From an uncultured Acidobacteriota bacterium (lineage in GTDB: Bacteria > Acidobacteriota > UBA6911 > RPQK01 > JAJDTT01), in NCBI GenBank assembly GCA_951812665.1, contig CATOST010000030.1, positions 62,001-126,000 of the forward strand: 64,000 bases of DNA, in the 5' to 3' direction. Of the stretch, positions 1 to 8,002 are shown piece by piece. A program made the translations under genes and the position numbers. How positions within the stretch are numbered: position 1 is the stretch's first letter; each line of letters opens with the position of its first letter. Under the pieces are notes generated by a model that worked only from the letters and a program-made list of their open reading frames with translations, was not told where the DNA came from and searched no databases.

Positions 1-165
1 ACGTCGACATTTCGAACGCGAAATCCCGCTTCATGGAGCCTGTCTCTCGAGACGATTCACCCGGTCGGGGAGGAGAGGGACACGACCTCAGCTCGTCCGG
101 ACGTATGGTACTTGAAGGGTCGGAAAGGGCGCAAATTCAGGGCTGATCCCTTCCTCCCGCAGGCC

Positions 166-194
166 TTGACACCCTACCGGTTCAAACCTACAAT
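166..194 (+). promoter_or_regulatory. sigma70-type promoter of the aldo/keto reductase gene
   Basis: A perfect -35 box TTGACA (166-171) is followed after exactly 17 bases by TACAAT (189-194), one base from the consensus -10. Transcription would start near 201, just ahead of the ribosome binding site AGGAGG at 205-210. The untranslated leader is therefore only about 18 bases long. Confidence 0.8.
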
Positions 195-218
195 CCGGCT
201 TCCTAGGAGGACCGACTG

Positions 219-1151
219 ATGGAATACCGACGCTTCGGCAGCACTGAACTTCGAGTGAGCCAGATCGCCTTCGGAGGTGCCACCTTCGGCCGGGAGATCG
301 ACGCGCCGACCGCCTGGCGCCTCCTGGATCGCGCCCTGGAGCGGGGAATCAATCTCCTGGACACGGCCGAGGCCTACAGCAACCGCGAGTCGGAACGCAT
401 CATCGGCCGCTGGCTCGCCGACCGGAAAAACCGCCAGGAGATCGTCCTCGCCACCAAGTGCTACGGGAAGCTGAACGGGGACATCATCGCCGAGAAGATC
501 GAGCAGAGCCTTCAATGCCTGCAGACCGACTGGATCGACCTCTTCCAAATCCACCACTTTCCCCACGACGGGGACCCCCTGGACGAGATCCTGGAGAGCC
601 TGGACCGGGCCGTCCAGGCGGGCAAGGTCCGCCATCTGGGACTGAGCAACTGCGCCGCCTGGCAATTCTGCAAGGCGCTCTGGCAACAGGACCGGAGCGG
701 ATGGGCCCGCTTCGAATCGATGCAGCCTTCCTACAGCCTGGTCGAACGCAGCATCGAATCGGAGATGATGCCCCTCTGCAAGGACCAGGACGTGGCCATC
801 ATCTCCTACGCTCCCATCGCCTCGGGATTCCTGGCCGGCAAGTACTCCAAGGGAGGCCCTATCCCCGCCGGCACCCGGTTCGACGTCGCGCCCGGCCACC
901 AGGACGTCTTTTTCAGCAATCGGAATTTCGCCTGTGTGGACCGGATCAAGGCCATTGCCGCGGAAGCCGGACGCTCACTGGTGGACCTGGCGCTGGCCTG
1001 GACCTTTTTTCACCCCGACATCACCTGCGTTCTCATCGGAGGGAGAAAGATCTCCCACGTGGATCAGGCTTTCGAAACCCTGGAGCGAGGCCTGGACCCG
1101 GAACTGAGGGAGCGCTTGGACCAAGCATCGCAGCCCAATACCTTCGGTTGA
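219..1151 (+). CDS. aldo/keto reductase
   Basis: 310-residue (beta/alpha)8 NADPH-dependent oxidoreductase of the aldo/keto reductase family; the substrate cannot be told from sequence. The catalytic tetrad is visible: Asp48 and Tyr53 in LLDTAEAY, Lys80 in VLATK, and His112 in LFQIHH. The C-terminal cofactor segment, around LIGGRKISHVDQ, is also present. The length is normal for the family. The ATG is fixed by AGGAGG eight bases upstream and by a strong promoter at 166-194. The next gene converges from the other strand, so this looks monocistronic. Probably cytoplasmic, since no signal peptide is present. Confidence 0.9.
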   Translation: MEYRRFGSTELRVSQIAFGGATFGREIDAPTAWRLLDRALERGINLLDTAEAYSNRESERIIGRWLADRKNRQEIVLATKCYGKLNGDIIAEKIEQSLQCLQTDWIDLFQIHHFPHDGDPLDEILESLDRAVQAGKVRHLGLSNCAAWQFCKALWQQDRSGWARFESMQPSYSLVERSIESEMMPLCKDQDVAIISYAPIASGFLAGKYSKGGPIPAGTRFDVAPGHQDVFFSNRNFACVDRIKAIAAEAGRSLVDLALAWTFFHPDITCVLIGGRKISHVDQAFETLERGLDPELRERLDQASQPNTFG

Positions 1152-1191
1152 CCGGCCCGCCGGATTCGACCTCCCGCTACGGCCCTGGCAA

Positions 1192-1752
1192 TCAGCGGAT
1201 CCACTTCTTGACGTGCTCGTGGAGAAGCTCCGCCGTGTACTCCAAGCCGATGTCCATGCCGCGGTCCTGAAACCAGACCGTCGGCTCCGGCCCGCTCTTT
1301 TGCCATGCCAGGTGAGGCTTGTAAAGGACAAAAATGTCCCAAGCCGCATCGGAGCTGGGATATTCAAGCTGTTTGGCGTAGTTCTGGCGTCCGAAGTTCC
1401 AGAGATCCCAGAAGTGTTCCGCGCGCGGATCCCGGAGATAAGCAGTCGCCTGCTGCGCCGCCCTTCGAGAATCCCTGCCCAGGATGGGCGCCCAGAGAAT
1501 CAGAACCTTGATTCTCGCTCCGGATTCCTTGCTGAGAATGTTCTGGATGTCGGCCGCTCCCCGGAGGCAGTGGCCGCACGTGGGAGAGAAAACCGTCACC
1601 AGCCGGGTCCGGTCGGAGGCGGCGTTGAAGACGTTTACGAACTCCCGCCCGTCGGGGGAGACGGAGGTGATCCCGCGGCTGGGGCCCTGAAGCGCGACCA
1701 CGGCGCTGACCTGGATGAGAACCAGAAAAAGGGACAACAGAAGTCTTCTCAT
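1192..1752 (-). CDS. secreted thioredoxin-fold protein with CxxC site
   Basis: About 186 residues from the chosen ATG at 1752, which begins a clear Sec signal (MRRLLLSLFLVLIQ, then AVVALQ). A longer reading from 1815 adds only a basic stretch without an obvious role. The mature part carries VFSPTCGHCLRGA, a thioredoxin-like CxxC active site, followed by a predicted alpha/beta fold. A periplasmic or outer-membrane-anchored thiol-disulfide function is likely; the substrate is unknown. It lies 71 bases downstream of the dipeptidase on the same strand and may be cotranscribed with it. Confidence 0.7.
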   Translation of the reverse strand: MRRLLLSLFLVLIQVSAVVALQGPSRGITSVSPDGREFVNVFNAASDRTRLVTVFSPTCGHCLRGAADIQNILSKESGARIKVLILWAPILGRDSRRAAQQATAYLRDPRAEHFWDLWNFGRQNYAKQLEYPSSDAAWDIFVLYKPHLAWQKSGPEPTVWFQDRGMDIGLEYTAELLHEHVKKWIR

Positions 1753-1823
1753 AACCTGTGCAGGGTAATGAATCCGGCGGCCGGGTGGCAAGTGCCGGCG
1801 GGATGCCGGAATCATCGGCTGCC

Positions 1824-2978
1824 CTACCGGGACCGGATGCCGATGGCGACCTCCTCCGCCTGCTGCAGGACCCTCAGCGTGTTCTCTCCCAGGATCAATC
1901 TGATCTGGTTCTCGTCATAGCCCCGTTTCAGCAACCCCTGGGTGATCTTGGGGAGAAAGCTGACGTCCTCCATCCCCCGGGGCATGTCCGCACCATCGAA
2001 ATCGGAGCCGAGACCGACATGGTCCACTCCCGCCACCTGGACGGCATGATCGATGTGGTCCACGATCCTTTCCCAAATCACCGGTGGGATCGGCTCCCGG
2101 TCCGTCTCCGCCTCTCCGTCTGAAGACGCCTCTTGGATCGAGGCCTCCCGGGCCGCATGATGCTCCACGTCCAGAAACTGATCCACGAAGGTGATCTGGA
2201 TCACTCCCCCCTGTTCGGCCAGCGCCCGAATCATCTCGTCGTTCATGTTCCGGGGATGATTCGAGAGATCCCGGCAGGAGGAGTGACTTGCGATCAACGG
2301 AGCTTCGCTGACCTCCAAAACGTCCCAGAAGGTCTCGTCCGAGACATGGGAGACATCCACCAGCACCCCCAGACGGTTCAGCTCCTGCACCACGCTTCGG
2401 CCCAGATCGTTCAGCCCTCCGTAGACCCGCGAGTCCGCCACCGAATCGGCCCAGTCCGTGTTCACGTTGTGGGTCAGCGTCAGATAGCGGATCCCGAGCC
2501 GGGCATACATCCGGAGAATGGGGAGGCTGTTGTGGATCATGTGTCCCCCCTCCATCCCCATCAGCACCGCGAACTTGCCCAATCGTTGGGCCCGGCGCAC
2601 ATCGGCGGCGCTGGTGCAGAGTTCCAGGGAATCCCCGTACAACTCCACCAGGCGATGAACCGAGGCGATGGTCTTCAACGAGTCGCTGACCGCCTTGGGG
2701 CCGGTCACGGTCCCGGGCATATAGATGGAGAAGAAGGCGCCGTCCAACCCTCCCCGCTTCAGGCGCGGCAGGTCCACGTGCCCCGAGTCGTTCTCCCGGC
2801 CGAAGACCCAGTTCGGGTCCTTCATCTGCAACGGAGTGTCGATGTGCGTGTCCAGCACCAACGAAGAAAAATGCAGCCGCCGCGCCCTGGCGTCGTCGTC
2901 GCCGCCGACTCCCACAGCCAGCCAGGCGCTGGCCGCCGCCATGACCCCGAGCGCCAACACGAGATGCCATCGTTTCAT
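1824..2978 (-). CDS. membrane dipeptidase, peptidase family M19
   Basis: A zinc-dependent renal-dipeptidase-type enzyme that cleaves dipeptides, outside the cytoplasm here. The start at 2978 gives an N-terminal export signal (MKRWHLVLALGVMAAAS) followed by an acidic linker; the upstream ATG at 3017 adds 13 residues before it. Metal-site motifs are present in order: DTHID near residue 45, GMEGGHMI, DVSHVSD, IASHSSCR, and GLGSDFDGAD toward the C terminus. At about 384 residues it is a usual M19 length. It sits immediately upstream of the secreted thioredoxin-fold gene. Confidence 0.9.
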   Translation of the reverse strand: MKRWHLVLALGVMAAASAWLAVGVGGDDDARARRLHFSSLVLDTHIDTPLQMKDPNWVFGRENDSGHVDLPRLKRGGLDGAFFSIYMPGTVTGPKAVSDSLKTIASVHRLVELYGDSLELCTSAADVRRAQRLGKFAVLMGMEGGHMIHNSLPILRMYARLGIRYLTLTHNVNTDWADSVADSRVYGGLNDLGRSVVQELNRLGVLVDVSHVSDETFWDVLEVSEAPLIASHSSCRDLSNHPRNMNDEMIRALAEQGGVIQITFVDQFLDVEHHAAREASIQEASSDGEAETDREPIPPVIWERIVDHIDHAVQVAGVDHVGLGSDFDGADMPRGMEDVSFLPKITQGLLKRGYDENQIRLILGENTLRVLQQAEEVAIGIRSR

Positions 2979-3040
2979 GGTTGCTCCTGGGTTTCCGGTT
3001 CGTCCGAGAGTATACACGCGGGGGCCAGGCGACAGTCGTA

Positions 3041-3060
3041 GGGGCAGCCCTGGTTGCCCT
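3041..3060. repeat. REP-like hairpin, variant copy
   Basis: A GGGGCAGCCC..GTTGCCC palindrome preceded by CAGTCGTA. The same lead-in CAGTCGTAGGG occurs before the repeat at 4882, so this looks like a diverged member of one dispersed palindromic family. It lies between the dipeptidase start and the Maf gene end. Confidence 0.5.
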
Positions 3061-3083
3061 CTTCCGTTATCGCTGCCCTCGAC

Positions 3084-3746
3084 TCACCTGACGTCTGAAA
3101 TCGAGATCCGATCCCACCGGGGACAGATTCGACCGTCGGGAAGAACGCACGCGTGACGCCCCGCACCCGATTCCAGCCCGAACCGGGCCAAGAGCCGGGC
3201 CAGTTCACAGAGAGGAAGGCCGACGATGTTGAAATAGCATCCCGAAAAGGATTCCACCAACTCGGCTCCGGCCGTCTGAATCCCGTAGGCGCCCGCCTTG
3301 TCCAGCGAATCGCCCGTATCCAGATAACGGCTCAGTATGGCCTGGCCGAAGCGGCGCATGCGCACCTGGGAAGTCACCACCGACGCCTCTTCCCTTCCCG
3401 AGGAAGCCTCGATCACGGCGACGGCCGTGATCACGTCGTGGGTCCGGTCCCGGAGCGACCAGAGCATCTGACGGGCATTGGCACGATCGGCGGGTTTGCC
3501 CAGGATCCTGCGGTCCAGGCACACCAGCGTGTCACACCCGATCACGAGGCCCCGGAACGCACCGGAGGCGACCTGCCGGGCTTTCATCCGAGCCAGCCTG
3601 GCTGCCAGCAGGAAGGGTTCGGGCGCCTCCACCAAGTCCTCGTCCAGTCCGCTCTCGCGACAGACATAGGGAAAACCCAGACGTCCTATCAACTCTCTAC
3701 GGCGGGGCGATCCCGAGGCCAGGATCAATCTCGGCTCATCGGACAT
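3084..3746 (-). CDS. maf: Maf family nucleoside triphosphate pyrophosphatase
   Basis: House-cleaning enzyme that hydrolyses non-canonical or damaged nucleotides such as dTTP/UTP or m7GTP analogues to monophosphates. Family marks are LILASGSPRRREL at the N terminus, VIGCDTLVCLD in the middle and DKAGAYGIQ near the active site. The ATG at 3746 is preferred over a GTG at 3770 because GGAG sits just upstream. The C terminus runs about 20 residues beyond the usual end, without a recognisable domain. It follows the msrP-like gene on the same strand after about 40 bases, so the two are probably cotranscribed. Confidence 0.88.
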   Translation of the reverse strand: MSDEPRLILASGSPRRRELIGRLGFPYVCRESGLDEDLVEAPEPFLLAARLARMKARQVASGAFRGLVIGCDTLVCLDRRILGKPADRANARQMLWSLRDRTHDVITAVAVIEASSGREEASVVTSQVRMRRFGQAILSRYLDTGDSLDKAGAYGIQTAGAELVESFSGCYFNIVGLPLCELARLLARFGLESGAGRHACVLPDGRICPRWDRISISDVR

Positions 3747-3787
3747 GACGCGCTCCGCGTGAACGGTCACCAGCCGCCGAATCGAAA

Positions 3788-4798
3788 TCAGCGGGCGATC
3801 TGGCCGGACCGCAAGGCGCGCTGCAGAGTTCTGGGCTCGTCCGGATAGAGGGCGGCCACGTACTTTTCGTAACCGTTGAACAGGGGGGTCGAAAACTCAT
3901 TGCCGCTGTCGAGCCAGTACGACCTGTTCTGCGGCCACCGGGGATGGGGAATGAAGGGATTGACGTTGGACAGAAAGCCGTACTCGTGCGCCTGGATCTG
4001 CCAGAAGGTCTTGGGCTGCTTCTTGACCAATTCGATCTTCACGATGGACTTGGGACTCTTGTAGCCGTACTTCCAGGGGACGATGAGCCTGATAGGAGCG
4101 CCGTGCTGCTTCAGGAGCGGTTCTCCGTACACCCCGGTCGCCAGCAGCGTCAGCTCGTTCATGGCCTCGTCCATGCGCAGGGCCTCGTGGTAAGGCCACG
4201 GATAGAGCCGGGCTTGCCGCACGCCAGGCATCTGACTGGGCTTCAAGGCGCTCAGAAAACGGACGAAGCGAGCCGAAGCCTTCGGTTTCACGCGGTCCAG
4301 GAGCTTGCTCAGGGGAAATCCGCTCCAAGGGACGTTCATGGCCCAACGCTCCACGCAACGGAAATGATAGACCCTCTCCTCGTGCTCGAAACCGAACAGA
4401 TCGTCCAGATCCAGAGTCTGAGGCTCGTGGCACTCGCCGCTGACCACGACCTTCCAAGGATCCACCTTGAAATCCTCGACATGCTCCCAGACCGGCCCGC
4501 CGCGTCCCGGAATGAACTCGTAAAAGTTATTGTGCACGGCGGCGCTTCCCCGGGGAGTCATACGGGGGTCGATGTCCGCCGGAAGCGAGTAGGCCTGGTT
4601 TCGTTTCGGCGGAAATACGTCGGGCCGTTTGAAGGGAGCCTCCAACATCGTGTTCGATGTCGCCGCCTTTCCACAGAGCAGGTTGCCGGCAGCCATTGCG
4701 GCGACGGAGAGCCCGCCCAGGAACCGGCGCCTGGAGAAGAAGGCCTGGGGCTCGGTTACGGGGTGGGAAGAGATGTCGGCGATGCAATTCTTGTACAT
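3788..4798 (-). CDS. msrP: protein-methionine-sulfoxide reductase catalytic subunit MsrP
   Basis: 336-residue molybdopterin oxidoreductase of the YedY/MsrP type, which repairs oxidised methionines in periplasmic proteins. It has a Tat signal (SRRRFLGGL, residues 22-30) followed by a hydrophobic stretch. The molybdenum-ligand cysteine is in YHFRCVERW (about residue 148), and the fold motifs PWKYGYKSPK and the family C terminus are present. No MsrQ haem-membrane partner is encoded beside it. The electron donor would then lie elsewhere, or a different quinol route is used. Confidence 0.9.
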   Translation of the reverse strand: MYKNCIADISSHPVTEPQAFFSRRRFLGGLSVAAMAAGNLLCGKAATSNTMLEAPFKRPDVFPPKRNQAYSLPADIDPRMTPRGSAAVHNNFYEFIPGRGGPVWEHVEDFKVDPWKVVVSGECHEPQTLDLDDLFGFEHEERVYHFRCVERWAMNVPWSGFPLSKLLDRVKPKASARFVRFLSALKPSQMPGVRQARLYPWPYHEALRMDEAMNELTLLATGVYGEPLLKQHGAPIRLIVPWKYGYKSPKSIVKIELVKKQPKTFWQIQAHEYGFLSNVNPFIPHPRWPQNRSYWLDSGNEFSTPLFNGYEKYVAALYPDEPRTLQRALRSGQIAR

Positions 4799-4842
4799 GG
4801 AGCCTCCTCGGTCGCTACTTCAAGATATCAAAGATGGGGCAC

Positions 4843-4866
4843 AGGGAGCGCCCCTTGTGGGCGCCC
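4843..4866. repeat. REP-like hairpin, copy 1 of a tandem pair
   Basis: A 24-base unit starting AGGGAGCGCCCC and ending TGTGGGCGCCC folds into a GC hairpin (GCGCCC against GGGCGC). An identical unit lies 39 bases downstream. It sits between the divergent msrP and sulfatase genes. Confidence 0.75.
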
Positions 4867-4881
4867 TCTTCGATCAGTCGT

Positions 4882-4905
4882 AGGGAGCGCCCCTTGTGGG
4901 CGCCC
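4882..4905. repeat. REP-like hairpin, copy 2 of a tandem pair
   Basis: Exact 24-base duplicate of the unit at 4843, again a self-complementary hairpin. It is preceded by CAGTCGT, as is the variant copy at 3041. Being noncoding, dispersed and palindromic, it behaves like a REP/BIME element. Confidence 0.75.
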
Positions 4906-4955
4906 CCTTTGGTCCAACAAGGAGCCGTGAGAAATGGGGACTCTTCGCATCCGGA

Positions 4956-4964
4956 TGCTATAGT
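4956..4964 (+). promoter_or_regulatory. extended -10 promoter of sulfatase 1
   Basis: TGCTATAGT gives an extended -10 element (TG, one base, then TATAGT at 4959-4964). The predicted start is near 4971, only about seven bases before the ATG at 4978. No Shine-Dalgarno sequence is seen, so the message may be almost leaderless. The same arrangement precedes the second sulfatase. Confidence 0.6.
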
Positions 4965-4977
4965 CTGGAACCCGGCA

Positions 4978-6438
4978 ATGCTGGAGAAACGGCCCAACGT
5001 ACTGCTCATTTGTGCCGACCGCTGGTCCGGACTCTTCACCCGTCCGGCGGGACATCCGGTGGCGATGACTCCCACCATCGCCCAACTGGCGCGAAACGGC
5101 GTTCACTTCGACCGCGCCTATTCAGCCTGTCCCATCTGTATTCCCGCACGTCGAAGCCTGATGACGGGCCTTTCGCCGCGGAACCACGGGGACCGGGTCT
5201 TCAACGAGAATCTGGAGATGCCGGACCCGGAAACGGCGCCGACTCTTCCGGGGCTATTCAGAGAAGCCGGCTACCAGGCGCATGCCGTCGGCAAGCTCCA
5301 TGTCCATCCCCAGCGAGACCGCATCGGCTTCGACGAGGTGATGCTCAACGAGGAGGGACGGCATCACCTCGATGAGGGGTACGCCGACGACTGGGAACTT
5401 TACCTGGCCGAACAAGGCTATCCGGGGCAGGAATACGCCAGCGGACTCAGCAACAACGATTATCTGACCCGGTCCTGGCACCTGCCTGAACACTGCCATC
5501 CCACCAACTGGGCGGCGGCGCAGATGTGCCGCGCCATCCGGCGCCGCGACCCCAGGAAACCCGGCTTCTGGTACCTCTCCTTCGTGGGCCCTCACCCGCC
5601 GCTCTGGCCGCCGGCCGCATATCTCGATCTCTACCGCAACCTGGAACTCGACCCCATGGTCTGCGGCGACTGGTCCCAATCGTTTGAGGACCTGCCCTAC
5701 AGCGTCAAGCCGTACATGGACCAGTTCTACATGCGCATGGCCACTCCAGACGAGAACGACCTGGTTAGAAGGGCCTTCTACGCCACCATCACCCACATTG
5801 ATCACCAGATCCGGATGGTTCTTGGAACACTGCGCGAAGAGGGGTTGTCGGAGAACACCATCGTGGCCTTCATGGCGGATCACGGCGACATGCTGGGAGA
5901 CCACCAGATGTGGTCCCTGGGGGTCATGTATGAGAAGTCCGCCCGGATCCCCCTCATCATCGTGCCGGCGGCGGGTGACGAACGGTTCCGGCCAGGAAGT
6001 CGCGACCGGCGGCTGGCGGAGCTTCGAGACGTTATGCCGACGCTGCTGGATCTTTGCGGACTCGAACCTCCCAAAGTCCTGGACGGGATCTCCCTGGCCG
6101 GCGAACAGGACCATGACCATCTCTACGGCGAATTCCGGGAGGGTCCGCAGTCCACGCGCATGATCCGCGACCGGCGCTACAAGCTGATCTACTATCCGGT
6201 CGGCAATGTCATCCAGCTCTTCGATCTGGACCAGGACCCCCTGGAGCAACGGAATCTGGCCGGACAGGCTTCCCTGGGCGCTGTCCGGGACCGCTTGGTG
6301 GAGCTACTGGTGAACCACCTCTACGGCTCGGACCTGGAGTGGGTCCGGGAGGGCCGTCTGGTGGGGCTGCCGGACCGGGAATATGTCCCCGCGGCGAACC
6401 GGGGCCTGAGCGGACAGAGAGGCTGGCGGTTCCTTTGA
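4978..6438 (+). CDS. arylsulfatase-family sulfatase, tandem copy 1
   Basis: 486-residue sulfatase of the alkaline-phosphatase fold that removes sulfate esters, probably from sulfated carbohydrates. The sulfatase signature CIPARRSLMTG holds Cys54 in the C-x-P-x-R context that is converted to formylglycine. Metal-site segments include Asp14 in LICADRW, HAVGKLHV, and MADHGDMLGDH. The N-terminal metal motif has a single Asp where many relatives have two. No signal peptide is visible, so it is probably cytoplasmic. An open frame runs back to 4657, but the promoter and homology with copy 2 fix the start at 4978. Confidence 0.9.
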   Translation: MLEKRPNVLLICADRWSGLFTRPAGHPVAMTPTIAQLARNGVHFDRAYSACPICIPARRSLMTGLSPRNHGDRVFNENLEMPDPETAPTLPGLFREAGYQAHAVGKLHVHPQRDRIGFDEVMLNEEGRHHLDEGYADDWELYLAEQGYPGQEYASGLSNNDYLTRSWHLPEHCHPTNWAAAQMCRAIRRRDPRKPGFWYLSFVGPHPPLWPPAAYLDLYRNLELDPMVCGDWSQSFEDLPYSVKPYMDQFYMRMATPDENDLVRRAFYATITHIDHQIRMVLGTLREEGLSENTIVAFMADHGDMLGDHQMWSLGVMYEKSARIPLIIVPAAGDERFRPGSRDRRLAELRDVMPTLLDLCGLEPPKVLDGISLAGEQDHDHLYGEFREGPQSTRMIRDRRYKLIYYPVGNVIQLFDLDQDPLEQRNLAGQASLGAVRDRLVELLVNHLYGSDLEWVREGRLVGLPDREYVPAANRGLSGQRGWRFL

Positions 6439-6500
6439 TGTCGGATTCCAAAGACCGGTGAAAACCCGAATGAGAGAACCAGGGACCTTTCACCTTCAGG

Positions 6501-6509
6501 TGCTATAGA
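6501..6509 (+). promoter_or_regulatory. extended -10 promoter of sulfatase 2
   Basis: TGCTATAGA (extended -10, TATAGA at 6504-6509) lies 14 bases before the ATG at 6523, as in copy 1. The promoter was therefore duplicated with the gene, and the second copy can be transcribed independently. Confidence 0.55.
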
Positions 6510-6522
6510 CTGGGACCGCACC

Positions 6523-7983
6523 ATGCCGGAGAAGGGACCGAACGTACTGCTCATCTGCGTGGACCACTGGTCCGGTCTCTTCACCCGCCCGGCCGGGCAT
6601 CCGGTGGTCATGACTCCCACCATCGCCCAAATGGCCCGCAACGGAGTCCACTTCGACCGTGCCTACTCGGCTTGTCCCGTCTGTATTCCCGCCCGGCGCA
6701 GCCTGATGACCGGCCTCTCGCCGCGGAACCACGGCGACCGGATCTTCAACGAATACCTGGAGATGCCAGACCCGGATACGGTGCCGACGCTGCCCGGGCT
6801 CTTCCGGGAGGCGGGCTATCAGGCTCACGCCGTCGGCAAGCTCCACGTCTATCCCCAGCGCGACCGGATCGGCTTCGACGAGGTGATCCTCAATGAGGAA
6901 GGGCGGCACCATCTGGATGACGGAAAAGCCGACGATTGGGAACTCTACCTGGCGGACCAGGGTTATCCAGGACAAGAGTACGCCGGAGGACTCAGCAACA
7001 ACGATTACGTCACCCGTTCCTGGCACCTGCCCGACCACTGCCATCCCACCAACTGGGCAGCAGCGCAGGTGTGCCGGACGATCCGGCGCCGCGACCCCCG
7101 GAAACCGGCCTTCTGGTATCTGTCCTTCGTGGGTCCGCACCCGCCCGTCTGGCCTCTGGCCGCGTACCTCGATCTCTACCGGGATCTGGAACTGGACCCG
7201 ATGGTCCACGGAGACTGGTCCCGCTCGTTCGATGACCTGCCCTACAGCGTCAAACCCTACATGGACCAGTTCTGCACGCGCATGGCCACTCCAGGCGAGA
7301 TCGACCTGGCAAGGAGGGCCTTCTACGCCACCATCACCCACATCGACCACCAGATCCGGATGGTTCTGGGAACGCTGCGCGAAGAAGGGCTGTTGGAAAA
7401 CACCATCGTGGCCTTCACGGCGGATCACGGCGAAATGCTGGGAGACCACCAGATGTGGGCCAAAGGGGTCATGTACGAAAAGTCCGCCCGGGTGCCCCTC
7501 GTCATCGTGCCGGCCGCGGGCGACGACCGGTTCCGCCCGGGCAGCCGGGACCCGCGGTTGGCGGAGCTTCGTGACCTGATGCCGACGCTGCTGGAACTCT
7601 GCGGCCTCGAGGCTCCCGGCTCCCTCGATGGAATCTCGCTGGCCGGTGACGAGGACCGCGACCATCTCTATGGCGAGTTCCGGGAGGGTCCCGCGTCGAC
7701 CCGCATGATCCGCGACCGGCGCTACAAGCTGATCTACTATCCGGTCGGTAACGTCTTCCAACTCTTCGACCTCGACCAGGATCCCCTGGAACAACGAAAT
7801 CTGGCTGGGCGTGCTTCCCTGCGGGATATTCAGGACCGTCTGGTGCAGCATTTGGTGGACCACCTCTACGGTTCGGATCTGGAGTGGGTCCGGGAGGGCC
7901 GTCTGGTGGGGCTGCCGGACCGGGATTACGTCCGCAAGGCGAATCGGGGCCTGGGCGCCCAGAGAGGTTGGCGATTCCTGTGA
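6523..7983 (+). CDS. arylsulfatase-family sulfatase, tandem copy 2
   Basis: 486 residues, the same length as and collinear with the preceding sulfatase, from which it differs by scattered substitutions. It keeps the formylglycine-site motif CIPARRSLMTG (Cys54), Asp14 in LICVDHW, and TADHGEMLGDH. Substitutions such as YMRMATPDEND to CTRMATPGEID suggest divergence in the substrate pocket rather than decay. A CE15-like esterase follows after 19 bases, so this copy and the esterase may form one transcript aimed at a sulfated or esterified polysaccharide. The maturation enzyme (FGE or anSME) is not in the window. Confidence 0.9.
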   Translation: MPEKGPNVLLICVDHWSGLFTRPAGHPVVMTPTIAQMARNGVHFDRAYSACPVCIPARRSLMTGLSPRNHGDRIFNEYLEMPDPDTVPTLPGLFREAGYQAHAVGKLHVYPQRDRIGFDEVILNEEGRHHLDDGKADDWELYLADQGYPGQEYAGGLSNNDYVTRSWHLPDHCHPTNWAAAQVCRTIRRRDPRKPAFWYLSFVGPHPPVWPLAAYLDLYRDLELDPMVHGDWSRSFDDLPYSVKPYMDQFCTRMATPGEIDLARRAFYATITHIDHQIRMVLGTLREEGLLENTIVAFTADHGEMLGDHQMWAKGVMYEKSARVPLVIVPAAGDDRFRPGSRDPRLAELRDLMPTLLELCGLEAPGSLDGISLAGDEDRDHLYGEFREGPASTRMIRDRRYKLIYYPVGNVFQLFDLDQDPLEQRNLAGRASLRDIQDRLVQHLVDHLYGSDLEWVREGRLVGLPDRDYVRKANRGLGAQRGWRFL

Positions 7984-8002
7984 CACGGCACCCGGAGATC
8001 TC

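Noticed and set aside
4843..4905. CRISPR array from the 24-base direct repeats
   Set aside because: Only two units, each a palindrome; the 15-base gap is too short for a spacer and no cas genes are present.
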